Below, piece after piece: positions 34,833 to 47,200 of a stretch of DNA of 64,000 nt (positions are counted from its first letter, which is position 1; the number at the start of each line of letters is the position of its first letter). The DNA lies in assembly GCA_025267735.1 (NCBI GenBank), contig CM046307.1, positions 60,631,395 to 60,695,394 of the forward strand. The letters are read 5' to 3'. The position numbers and the translations under genes were made by a program. Below the pieces are notes generated by a model. The model saw only the letters and a program-made list of their open reading frames with translations. It was not told where the DNA came from and ran no database searches. This DNA is from Mactra quadrangularis (taxonomy: Eukaryota > Mollusca > Bivalvia > Venerida > Mactridae).

Positions 34833-37800
34833 GGAGTAGGTGCGATTCGGCCCTGTAAAATCGCCGAATTTTAAATGTACGATTTCGGCCATAATATTTC
34901 TCATACAAATAGATCTATCTTTTAACTTTAAGAAAATGTAAAATATGTGTCCATTCAAGTCTATTTTGACTGCTCATGGGGCCCTTGAATAGGGTCAGGT
35001 GCGGCGAAATTCGCTAAATTTGACGGATTTTGACCTCTTCTACTGTCATTTTCAATACGAGTGCAGCATTGCAAAGATTTGAAATTTTCAGGAAATGTTT
35101 ATTTTATCATAATAAAAAACTGAGCGAAATATAAAATCTTTGTCGTTTTGCACTCATATTCAATTTTGAAAAAAGTGTTTAAAAATCATTACTGAAATCC
35201 AAGGGACGCAACTTCGACTTGTTTGTACTAGCGTCCATAACAACGGTTTTGTAACTAAATTTATGTGTTTACCAGTCTCATTTAAGAACAAAAGTGTTAT
35301 GCATATACTTTTCTATGTATTTACTATTCACATTCACAACTATAAGGGGAAATCACTCGTTATCAGCATTAGATTCAATTGCATATATCTTGGGCTAAAA
35401 ATAGCTCATTGACCTGAATGCATAAACCAAGATGGCAGCCTCCATGAATATGTCAGCAAAGTAAAATTGCTGTACTTTTTTTGGAAATACGAAGTAAACA
35501 GAGGATACTGGAGAATTTATGGACTTGATGGCTAATATTAAAAGCTTGTTTTAGTCTGTGGAATAAGCCATGAAGCCGACATGAAAGGAGTGAATGACGT
35601 CAATACACACAGTTCAATTCACGGCGGCTTTGAACTTAGATCAACATGAAATTATGATAACACTGTCTATTTACGTTATGCAGATTGGCTGTATGGTTGA
35701 CTAGTCTCTCTGTATATAAAGTAAATGGTGTTTGTCACATCATCTAAGAACTATTGAACAAATGGATCCAGCGATAGTGCATGCTTTGTAACTTGATCAA
35801 AATTTAACTTCTACTTTCGGTTTCAAATCAGCACAGACATAAAATTCCCTGAAATCAGGTAGATAATTTTAATATTTTCACACTATTTGCATAAGTGCTC
35901 TAATATTGATATTTTTGGCATTGAAGCTAATTTCTGCTGTTCTGCCATACATGTATATACAAGACATTTGCAATGCTTGGGTTTGATATAAATTACAAAC
36001 TTGATTGCCCTAATTTCATGTGAAACTGTGAAAGTTTATTTGGGTCTTGGACCCAAATCTAGCAGTCAACCTTTGTGAACATGTACAGTAAATGCAGTTT
36101 GTTAAAATATTGTTTGAATATACATTTGAAATTGTACTTACACTACAAAAACATGTCAGATTGTCAATATATGCTGCATTTTGCCAATACCTGCATGCTA
36201 TCAACTCATTATATATAGCATGTTGTAACTAGTATATACATGTAATTGATGTAGTAAATATAGCAGTGCCCATTCACATAAACAACTGCCCAGGACAATT
36301 AACCAGAACTTGCTTATACCCCATATGCAATAGGAAGAAAAGTTGCTTTTGAATATATATACACTGTAAAACACATGCAAAACTCTTAATATATACTGCA
36401 TGTACAGCCCTGCTAGTCTGCAAGTATGTTGCAATGAATAGCTAGTATTTGAAACCATTGTGATCTGTCAATTTGTTCTCTTGTGATCAGGTTGCTTTTA
36501 AATAATGCACTATTCATAACTGAAAGAGTCAAATAAGTTTGTCAAAAACCTTACAAAAATGATAAAATCTGGTACTTACAATGAGTATTTGTACACTAAT
36601 GATGTTATGTACAAGATTCAGATAAAATCTGACTTCCATGGTTAGAAGTAAAAATATAGAAGCATTTTGTTATGATCTGTACATAATGATGTACAGTTTT
36701 ACTAAATATCAATGTATACTTCAAATTATTTCCATTGTATATGCATTTTACAATATGTATTCCCTGATTTGGACACATTCAATAATATGAATTTACAAAA
36801 ATATGGCTGATAGACCTTCATTGTTTCACATCTATATATGTTTAAAGCTATATGACTGACTGTATGTTGCAAATGATCAAATATATAAGTCTATCTGGGC
36901 TCTCATATAAAGTCATATGAAGTTATATGTCTTAACATAGACTGCAGCTTGATAATTGCATCATGAAAGTACAACTTCTTGCATGGACTTCCTGCAATTC
37001 TTGATTTTTTTTCATTTCACAAAGTAAATTGTAAAAATCATTTTCACTTGTTATTTTGTATAACATTAATGTGACAATTAAAAGGATTCTTTTGGCTCTG
37101 TACAAGGAATGACATTATAGATTGTCCAACAGTACTGGGTTCATTCAGGATTTTCATAAAAGATAACATCTATGTGAGGACTCTCTGTGATGATGTAACT
37201 TTTTGTACATTTTGTATCATTGTTAAGCACAATGTGAGCTAAGTGATTCTGTATTCACATTTTTTTCAACAATTAAAATGAAATCACTGCTGGATTCTAT
37301 TCACTACTACCTAGACCATTTATTGTATCAAATGCTGAATCTGCTTTAATATGATGATGACATAACTGTCTTAACTAAGAAAAAGTAAAGGAATCATTGT
37401 ATATCTTTTTATATGATTTTTACTTTATTCCAATATGTTCATATTATGCCATCCATTTATCACAAAATGCAATGCAATTTGTAGAAAATATTGTTAAAAC
37501 CTTGTTATACTATTAATAAGAGTGATCCTTACATCCCAATTTAAAAGCTTGGAAGCTAATCTCTTATGCAGTTTTCCTGACCTAAACTCTATTGTATCTT
37601 GTTATCTTATTAGGATTTGATTTACTCTTTTTGCACATTTTCAACATTTTTATATGAGAAACTTATACAAAATTAATTTTATTTGATCTGATCTTTTTAA
37701 TTTCTATGAAATAATTGGTAAAAAATCAGGTTTCATAATCTTGAAAGTTGCATTTCAAATTGTTACATTTTCATTTTCTGTTACCATAGCAACCACAGCT

Positions 37801-38931
37801 TTCAATAGAGAAGAATAGCATATGATTGTGGTCTTTATACTTTGCACATCTTGCATACCAAATTTCATTAATTTAACTTATGCAGTATGGTAGCAATGAC
37901 TGAATCTCATTTTTAGAGCTTTATTTAATAATTCTGTTTTCATGGCAACCACTCATAAAAAGATATAAATTTATAATGTGATGTAATGTTTTAATACTGA
38001 TACTATATAATAATTAAGCACTTTTTACTTCAATATTGTTTTTTTTTATTTTGGCCTATTTGCATGATACATCCTCCCTATACAGATTTAGGTAACTTTT
38101 TTTGTAATGCTCAAAAACTGGGATATTTGTTGCCTTAGAAACGACCTTAGCAACGAGTAACTAAGTCAGTGCTAATGTATTATTTTTACTGTTTCAATTC
38201 AATTAAGTGGTAATTGTGATAAAATTTAGAAACAAAACTATTAAAAACTATATATCTTTGAATATCATAATTTTAGTAAAAATGATAAAGTTTCCATGGC
38301 AACGAGAACCTATTGACTAAAATGTATTTCTTTAATTGAATTTACTCAATCATAGATGGGATAACCAGAACACTAAGAACAAGGCATGCATATAAAATCT
38401 AAACTTCAACTTCAAACTTTACATTCTTAGCGAAAGTATAACATTCTATTTTAAACATGTTATTTCTTGGTATAGAATACATTTATTTTGTTTCCATGGT
38501 AATGAATATTACAATAAATGAGGTCAAAGTGTTGTGTTGTTAATTTTATATAATTACATCAACATAATATTTGAATAAGGTTTCTTTAGAATTGCAAAAA
38601 GACTGCAAAAAACATGTTTTTAAAAAAATAAAAGATTTTCAATTTCTGAAATTGGTTACCATGGCAACCAAATATTAACAACTCAAAAAGAAAGTGCTTC
38701 CCTCATGTGACAATATGTGACTATAAAACTATCAATTTTGAAAGTCAGTTTGAAGGGATATCTATATTTTCAAATTAAGCAATTTATTTTGTTCCGTTGC
38801 CATGGTAACGGACTTCACAGAATTCACTTAAAAATGTTAATTCTGGGTAACTTATTCATTTCCCTATCATATGACATAATTTGAACCACTTTGGCAACAG
38901 GGCCAAATTTGGGGGTAAACGCACCTACTCC
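34833..38931. mobile_element. Possible 4.1-kb DNA element with GGAGTAGGTGCG ends
   Basis: The left end GGAGTAGGTGCG followed by ATTCGGCCCTG and the right end (reverse complement GGAGTAGGTGCG, then TTTACCCCCAAATTTGGCCC) are inverted. TTTGTA occurs at 34819-34824 and 38932-38937, but only the right copy is adjacent to the end, so a target duplication is not proven. The interior has no open frame of note. It is AT-rich, with CAAGATGGCAGCCTCC near 35430 and an X-box-like array at 37780-38809. Confidence 0.5.
37780..38809. promoter_or_regulatory. Array of X-box (RFX-type) palindromes
   Basis: Seven matches to GTTRCCATGGYAAC: GTTACCATAGCAAC (37780), GTTTTCATGGCAAC (37936), GTTGCCTTAGAAAC (38129), GTTTCCATGGCAAC (38290), GTTTCCATGGTAAT (38490), GTTACCATGGCAAC (38655) and GTTGCCATGGTAAC (38796). 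Steps are 141-200 bp. RFX-family proteins bind this palindrome; binding here is inference. The flanks of the units are only weakly alike, so this is an eroded tandem repeat or an independent cluster. Confidence 0.6.
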
Positions 38932-39639
38932 TTTGTAATTTATGCTTATATTGATTTGTTAGTGCCATGGTCTTGCCTGATCATTTCAAAAGCTTGTTAA
39001 AAGAAGTAAAATTAAAAAGTAGTTTAGAATCTACTGATGTGTTAATAAACAATGCAAAGTCAAATTGAAATATCATTTTAGAAATATGTGTGCATAAACA
39101 TGTTATAGCATACACAAAAATTGTAAGTGTTGACCTTCCAAATGTCCATGTGCAAATCATTTTTAATAAAACAACATACATTTACCATTGAAAAAAACTG
39201 GGATTCATTTGAGCAAAATTCCAAAATTGTACATATACTAGTTAGACAACATATGATTCAAACTAGTTTACTCTTATATGCTTTAATTAAAATAAAATAA
39301 CTTGTAGTATAAATGATCATTATTTATCGATGTTTTAATTGTTTTAAAAACTTTTGGAAGGCACTGTATATGCACTTTTAATTGTTTATTTTAATGTTTT
39401 ATAATTTATTCAACTTTATGTGTTCTATTATATTTTGTTGTTGTTGTTTTTTTATAATAAATTTGTTTTAGTGTATACCAGTGTCAACAACTATCATTTC
39501 ATATTTATACATACCTAACTTTCAGGCCCATCAAGATTTTGGGTATTTGATACAGTTATATACCCAATTGTAGCTTCTTATATGAAACCGATTTCCTGTC
39601 TTCATACTATGACAAACAAAACACAAATATTCAAGTTCA

Positions 39640-40470
39640 TTCCAGATCTTTTGCACCCTCTAACATTTCTTTATCATTTCATCAACAATCAACATGTCGT
39701 TGTTATTAGTACAAGGTACGAAATGATTACAAAACATGCCCGTCGTCCGTCCTCACTTAGTTTGTTAACACTCTACTTAGTCAGGGCGAATGTCCCAGTA
39801 ATTACTCGGATGAGTTTGAATTTGGGTCATCTGGGGTTAAAAAATAGGTTGCAGTTACTAAAAATAAAAAATCTTGTCCAGACTGTAAATGTGTTATTTG
39901 TCACTGGATTTTAAAATAACTTGGAATTCATGTTCACCATAGCAAGACGTTGGGTCACATACAATACTCATACCTGTAGGTCCAAGGTCAAGGTCACTGT
40001 TACAGAAAATAGAATTTTCTCGTCTTGGCTGTCAATTTGTTATTTCTCATTGGATTTTGAAATAACTTAGTATAAATGTTCACCATATCAAGACGTTGGG
40101 TGACGTACAACCCACATGCCTGTAGGTCCAAGGTAAAGGCCACTGTTACTTAAAACAGATTATCTTTTTCTGGGCTGTAACTTCGTTATATTTCGTATGT
40201 TTTATGGCTCATGTTTTGTTTAAAAAAATTTCTGGAAATTAGTCTGAAAAGCTGTTACGATTATTTCTATCTTCTTATATGAGGAAGCCTTCTGAACAAT
40301 TTAGTGGTGACTTTTTTACCCAATGGTCATCAAACTTGGTCAGGATGCTTGCCCATGTAATTGCTCGCATGAGTTGGAAAATGGGTCTTATTGGATGTAA
40401 AACAAGGTCACAGGAGCTAGAAATAGAAAAATATTGTTATTCTAGTGATCCATGTGCCACAAAGACGTAT
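39640..40470 (+). repeat. Dispersed mollusc-type repeat, degraded cluster
   Basis: Contains CCGTCGTCCGTCCTCACTTA, two phrases close to GTCCAAGGTCAAGGTCACTGTTAC, and AACTTGGTCAGGATGCTTG with GAGCTAGAAATAGAAAAAT. The same repeat is at 53240-53570. Non-coding. Confidence 0.6.
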
Positions 40471-40479
40471 ATATGTCAT

Positions 40480-40695
40480 TCCATCTCAAATCAACCAATG
40501 ATTCCCAGATCACCCTTGCAAAATTACCCCCCCCCCCCCCCCCGTTAATTAAAAAGCCATTTTTCCAAAGTACTGAAGATACTGACTAAATATTTCATTT
40601 CTGTCCATGAATTGGATGTACAAATACATGTTGAAAGTTACAGGCAGATCTGAGAGGGTGACCTTGGAAATTGGTTGACTTGAGACGGAATGACC
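40480..40695. mobile_element. Short MITE derivative of the foldback transposon
   Basis: Its two ends (GTCATTCCATCTCAAATCAA and TTGACTTGAGACGGAATGAC) and inner parts (TCATTTCTGTCCATGAATTG, CAGATCTGAGAGGGTGACC) match the outer arms of the 30506-34103 element, with almost all of the interior gone. It includes a C17-20 run near 40519-40542. Confidence 0.8.
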
Positions 40696-41266
40696 CATTT
40701 TTCAAATTTGTGCAAATGGCATTGGGAAGCAATTTTTTCTTGTTTTCGATACTTTTTTAAAAAATATCTTAATGAAGTTTTGATCCCATTTACATTTTTT
40801 TCCAAAAGTGAAAGAAGAAATTGAAACAACGTTTGCACAAAATTGATATCTTAAAAATAAAAGCTATATGATCTATCAAAGAATTTTCACCTATACAATG
40901 TACTTTTCTATCGTAATTCGATTATCTACTCGAGACGTTGAGATCATGTATCGGCCTAAAAGTAGGACATAATAATAATTACTAATTTAAGTAAATATAT
41001 CAAGATAAAGTGATGATTTATTTAGTACGAGTACACAGCCTGTCATATCTTCTCCTCATCCTTAAGTTGACTATCACGTTGACATCACGTCGTCAAATAC
41101 TTTCAATTATTATCAATACCTCTTTATCATTGAATATCTGAGTAATCTGCTTTCCGCTGGTTTATTAAACAAAATAAGAATGTTATAAGTGAGGATAGTT
41201 CATTTTATTAGGAGGCTAATTTCATGACATCAATATTAACTGGTTTAAAGGACGAGCGCGACGAGA

Positions 41267-44200
41267 ATGGAATTCTTAAGATTGGCGTTTGTGTTAATAT
41301 TGTTTACGTCAGAATGTAAGGGAGATTTTAAAGAAGCTGGTTTTGAAAATGTTGATTATTTATCAATGATAGAAGATGCCATATATGAGGCACAAAGACC
41401 TTTAAAATCAATTCCTAAACCCAAACTCGTGTTAGCGGATAAATTTCTGGCTAAAAATAAAGCAGACGACATTCAGACACGTGCTGGTGAACTTTTAGAA
41501 GCAGGCGATACATATTTAGCAGCAGCAGAAAACGTCAGTGACTTATGTAGGAATCAAACAAACCTTTATTTAGATGCACTTCAAAACGAGGCTCAATGGG
41601 CTTTAATGAGTAAGTAAATACCTAGTATCAGTATTAAAGAATGTATACATTGTATGTTTTGTTATAATAAAACTTTAAAATGTCCTGTTTTGAACTACAT
41701 TGTAGTTAGTTCGATATATATAGCTCGTTTAGGATAACTTGAGACAAACGACTCAGTCTGTTTACATATTTGGGACTCAGGTATTACATAAAATAGGGAG
41801 GTCAGCTGATTTTGTGTAATGAAAGTATTAAGCATGTCTTAATGCATGGAACGTGTGTTCTTGTACTAAATTTAATACATCAAAAACACACTGATAATGG
41901 TCGATAATTACGTGTACTAAACTTAAATCCACCTGTGTATAATAAGGGTATCGTTGTATTTTGTCTCAAGTTATCCTAAACGAGCTATAGCTGTTTAGCT
42001 CACCGACGCTGTATTATTACGAGTCTTATTATACAATTTTACGATGAACTAATGAATTCAACGTACATGTATATCATAATAATGATGCTAGTGTTTTGAA
42101 CTCGGCTTACCTCATTGTCATTTGACGTATGCAAATTATGTTGGTACCAATCGAAAGAGCAAACCATTACCTATAAGTATTTATAAACCACTTTGGTTAT
42201 TGCATAAATCACTCTACTCGGTTTTTTGGTCTAAATGCTTAATTTATAAGGAAAGTGTCAAGATTAAGATCGCCCGCTATGAGGATCACCGACTTCGACG
42301 CCTAATAATTTATGAAACTTTAAGTACTGTACTGTACCTGTCTGATTTCAGTGTTTGATTCGGCTGGTAAACCTCCTAGCGCAATTTTTCAAGGTCAAAC
42401 AAAATGGCTTGGTAATTGGGAAGAATGTAAGAATGTGAAATCTGAAAGTTACTATAGAAACGGGACACCAGTTGATGTGTCCACACCTTTTGTCGGGAAA
42501 TATTGTACAGCTTATGTCCCTGTCAAATCTGTGAGTAAAATCTAAACCTATAATATTTATCAAGGTGACTTTATCAATATGCATTATCCTACTACAGTCT
42601 TATCATACAATAATAACTTGTATGACAGTAGCGACCCCCATGACTGTCTGAGAATGGTGTGTGGAGCAGTAAAACACGAGGGGTTCCGCATGCAGGGAAC
42701 AATTCAAAATCTATTCCATAAATGCATCATTATTATCAGTAATGCCATCACTATTATTGTCATCATCATCATCCCCGCCAGGAGCATTATCAATATCGCC
42801 ATCATCATCATCTTAATCATTACTTCCATCATCATCATCATCATTATTGTCATAATTATCATCACCAATATTATCATAATCATAACTTTCATCAACATTA
42901 TATTTTAATCATAACTGCCATCATCATCCTCATCATCATAATCAAAATTGTCATTATCATCATTAATAGCATCATAACCATACTGCCATAATCATAATCT
43001 TTATCATTATAATCATTACTGTCATCATCATAACCATCATCATTATAATCATCACTTCCATCATTTTAATAATCATTACTGCTTTCATCATCATTATCAT
43101 AACTGCCATCATCATAATAACAATCTTTACTGTCATCATCATTGTCGTCATCATTGCTTTCTTGCATTTCAGACATTATTAAATGGTAGACTGGAGATTG
43201 GTGTATGTTTTCCTGATTCGTGTTCTAACTCTGATGCTAGTGAACTTATGACTACATGTATGTAGCACTTATACATCTATACAATGCTTGACTTGTCCCC
43301 TCTAGGGCTGGGTATCTCCAGTCGAGATACGATACGATACAGGTTACAATAAAGAGGCATTCGGAACACCTCGACCTTTCATGAATGAATAATCTCGGAA
43401 GGATTCGTGGGGGGGGTCTTCACTGGATTTTTGTGATTTTACTACCTACGCGAGGCGAAGCACGTAACGGTTACACAAAATAGTTCTTGCAGTTTACACA
43501 CAGATCTTTGTCTAAACATATTTATTCGTTTTAGATTGAACTAAATATTGTTCATTGATATCATTGAACCATGTAATTTCAACTTTACGGACTAAAAGCG
43601 AAAATTCAGTCATCGCCTAAACGAACGTGTATTTGTTTACTTCAACACCGATTTTTCCAAAATGGCGTCTAAATATGTCCGAGGTTATTTGTAGCGAATG
43701 GCCTAGGAGTTCCGAATGAATAAAGAAGCTGTGATATGTATCACGATACAAGTGAAATTCAATCGACAGTCTAAGTTTATCAATCTGTTAATGTGAGCAG
43801 ATATAAGAATGCCTCTTAAATATTTACTCATTCTGTTAATCTATACATCCAGATTTGGCGTGCTCTATTTATAAAATGATCAATCGACAAGAATGTTTTC
43901 TGATGAGAAAGTTAATTTGATTTTTCTACTAACTTACGGATAATTTGAATTGCGATTTTAATATCGATTATTTCTGTTCCGATACGACTCGTTGCCAACG
44001 ATACGGTTTAGGAATGCAGCCCTATTCGTCAGTCGCTTCAATGTTGTAACAAAAATCCAAGCACTATATCAGTGTTACACTTATTTAAACTCCATATTTT
44101 TGATGAGTGGGAAAAAGAGTTATCCTGAAATCTGTTGACTTGCTTTCTTTTCTGAGATAAAATTGTATATATTGTGTTCTTTCAGTTCTGGAGTTGATTC

Positions 44201-47200
44201 CACTAGAGGGTATTCGCCCAGGGTCGGCATCTTGTCGTGAAAATGAATTGGAACTTTCAGATAAAGCCATTGCTGTAACGTAAGTTTTGTCCCCTTAAAG
44301 CTTTCAGTTCACAGATTTCAACGTAAATATCAACTTTTCGACAGCCCCCTCCCCCCAATTGTATAGAAAGATTTTGAAACAAGTAAAGCAGTGTTCGGAT
44401 GTCAACAATTTTTATGCGAATTGACGTACAACTCTAAAATAATGATGATTTTATGTATCAACCCATGCGCAGTTAATGACAGTATAGATGATTTCAGTGC
44501 GTTTTATATGATTTTTTATTTTCTCTTATTCTATAGCTCAGGTTTCCTAAAATAGTCAAGAAATCATTTTCTTTACACAATTACATACACTAACAAGTAA
44601 TTCTAAAATATCAAAACTAACAAAATCTGTGAGTGGGTAAGTTTAAAACAAATACTGTTTCAATGATTGTTTGAACTATGCTCCCGTTCGATACAAAAAA
44701 TATAAAGTATGCAAGCACAATGCTGTAATACATTGCAGCTTCGGTGTATTTTCACATCAACGAACACTGGTCATTACTCTAATTTTTTTAAGAAATGAAC
44801 AATTTAGATGGCCCGTTTTGGCAAGAAGTAAAAGAGTAATCACACATGCGCAATGAAGCAAAATGGCTTGTGGTTTTAAAGTTGGAAATGATTGTATCAA
44901 AGGATAGGACGATGCTTCATGTTCATGTCAACCGTTAATCCATATTTTCTATTGGGACCATGTGATTCAATTGCAAACGCTAATGTTTCAGGTCAAGTTG
45001 CAATTACAATGTTTGTACACAAATGCTTGAAAATATGGTAATACCTTATTTGTTCTTGCTTTTTTGTAGGATTGTTTGTAGTATCATCGGCTTCATAATT
45101 GTCATGGCAACCATCTATGACGTCATTATACAACATGTTATACCAATATTTCATCTCTCAGGTTACAATAGATTAGTAAGTATTATATAAATACATCATA
45201 GCGGTTACGTTAATCGTTGTTCTATCCTCGGCGTTACTCCTGTTATTAATTTGATAAAGGGAAATAATCTCAGCAAAGAGTTTGGGTATTTCAATTTTTT
45301 CCCCATGTTTAGTAGTGGACTGTGGCAAATCCTCATCAAAATTTGTCGCGGACTATTACATTCGGCAGTGCGTGCGCATTCCAAGGGATAATTACTACTG
45401 CAATTAATGTAGTCCGCATTACACGTTAACAAGCAGACGATAAGAAGTACATGTATATCTAATCTGGCTTATGTAAGGTAAAGGTCCCTTGTATCGCTCC
45501 CGTTTGTTGTATACAGCCATATATGCCATCAAAACCCCATGTCTGACAGCGCTATTGGCGCTTTGATTAGTACACATATAGTAAACTTAAACTTAAACTA
45601 AATATTTTAATAGACAAATTCTAATGCAGTGCCGTTTGCAAACTTTAAAGATGAGATGATGATTCTTTTTACAGTTTGAAGACCCAATGTATGGTTCTAT
45701 AAAGTTTGATCTCGCCAAGCCTCCAACACAGAAAGGGTTTTACCTTTCAGACGAAGAAGCAGAAACTAAACTTCTGAAACCACCGGAACCGGAAGTGTCC
45801 AGACCAGAGTTAGACGATAAGAAATATGACAATAAATATGTGTACGAACCTAGTAAGATGAAACTTTTGAACAAGTCCATTAAATCACTAAATATCTATC
45901 GAAAATATAGTCGTCCATTGCATCACCGAATCACTCCTGGAAATAAAGTAGTTCATTGCATCACCGAATCACTCCTGGGAAATAAAGTAGTTCATTGCAT
46001 CACCGAATCACTCCTGGAAATAAAGTAGTTCATTGCATCACCGAATTACTCTTGGAAATAAAGTAGTTCATTGTATCACCGAATTACTCTTGGGAAATAA
46101 AGTAGTTCCTTGCATCACGGAATCACTCCTGGAAATATTTATAAAGTAGTAAAATAATGAGTCGATCAAATCCAATAGTCCTTCTCGAGAAAAGCAGGCC
46201 ATTAAATCATTGAGCCATATTCAGAGAGGGAGTAAATTCTTGTTCATCCCTTGACAAGGTGTATTTTGATTACCCGAGTATATAAAAGCTTTTCATTTGG
46301 TTTAAACGGAAGGCAAATTTACAACTTAACTGTTTGTCCGTTTCAAACGTACTTCTTGGCTATTCTGCTTTGAAGTAATAAGGATTATAATTTCTTGCTC
46401 AGCATTATCATTGGTATCCGTAGTGAGAGAGTACTTGGAAGACATTAAACATCCTATAAAAACCCTATTTCATAATATTCATCATGTAAAATACGTTAAT
46501 TAATACAATTTTGGAGGAACATATTCATACCATTGCCGTTACGCCTAGCAACAAGGTACATTTTGGACCCGTTAACGCGTTGTAAGCGGCAATGCCTACA
46601 GTGATGCTGTCCAATATTGTAACTGTTACTGCTGAGTCCAACCTGATTAAACCACATCTAAAACAATCCATTCTCGCATACGCTTTTTTAGCCCATGCAA
46701 CACTACACTAGCAATTACGGTGATAATAGTAGTGTTTCGTCTCGAAGAAAGCTGCTTATGATTGGTGGACTCAAAAGTCATCTGAACATGTCCCCTGTGC
46801 AATATCTAAAAATCCCTTGACTACTGTCTCTAGGATAAAGAGATACGGAGATTGCTGCTCAACCAGGCATCATTCTGACTATGACATTTTTTTCAGGTAT
46901 TGTTGGCAATGCTTTGTTGTCTTTCTCTGTATATACAAATGCAAAGAAGATATTAAACACTGACCAACCAACAGGGACATTGACTAGTATTAATGGTATA
47001 AGATTTATCAGTATGACCTGGGTTATTCTTGGACATACGTATTCTTTTGGAACCCGCACTGTCGGTAAGGAGATCTTTTATCACACACTTTTACCTGATA
47101 TTGTGATTGTTAAGAGGTACTAAAATATGCATACATGTGTAACTTCAGTCTTCCTTAATGATATGTTCGAAATTTTAGTCAAATCCAGCAACTTGCAAAA

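Noticed and set aside
42579..43154. Ile- or Met-rich frames between NRF exons 2 and 3
   Set aside because: They are low-complexity ATC repeats within an intron; exons 2 and 3 join in phase without them.
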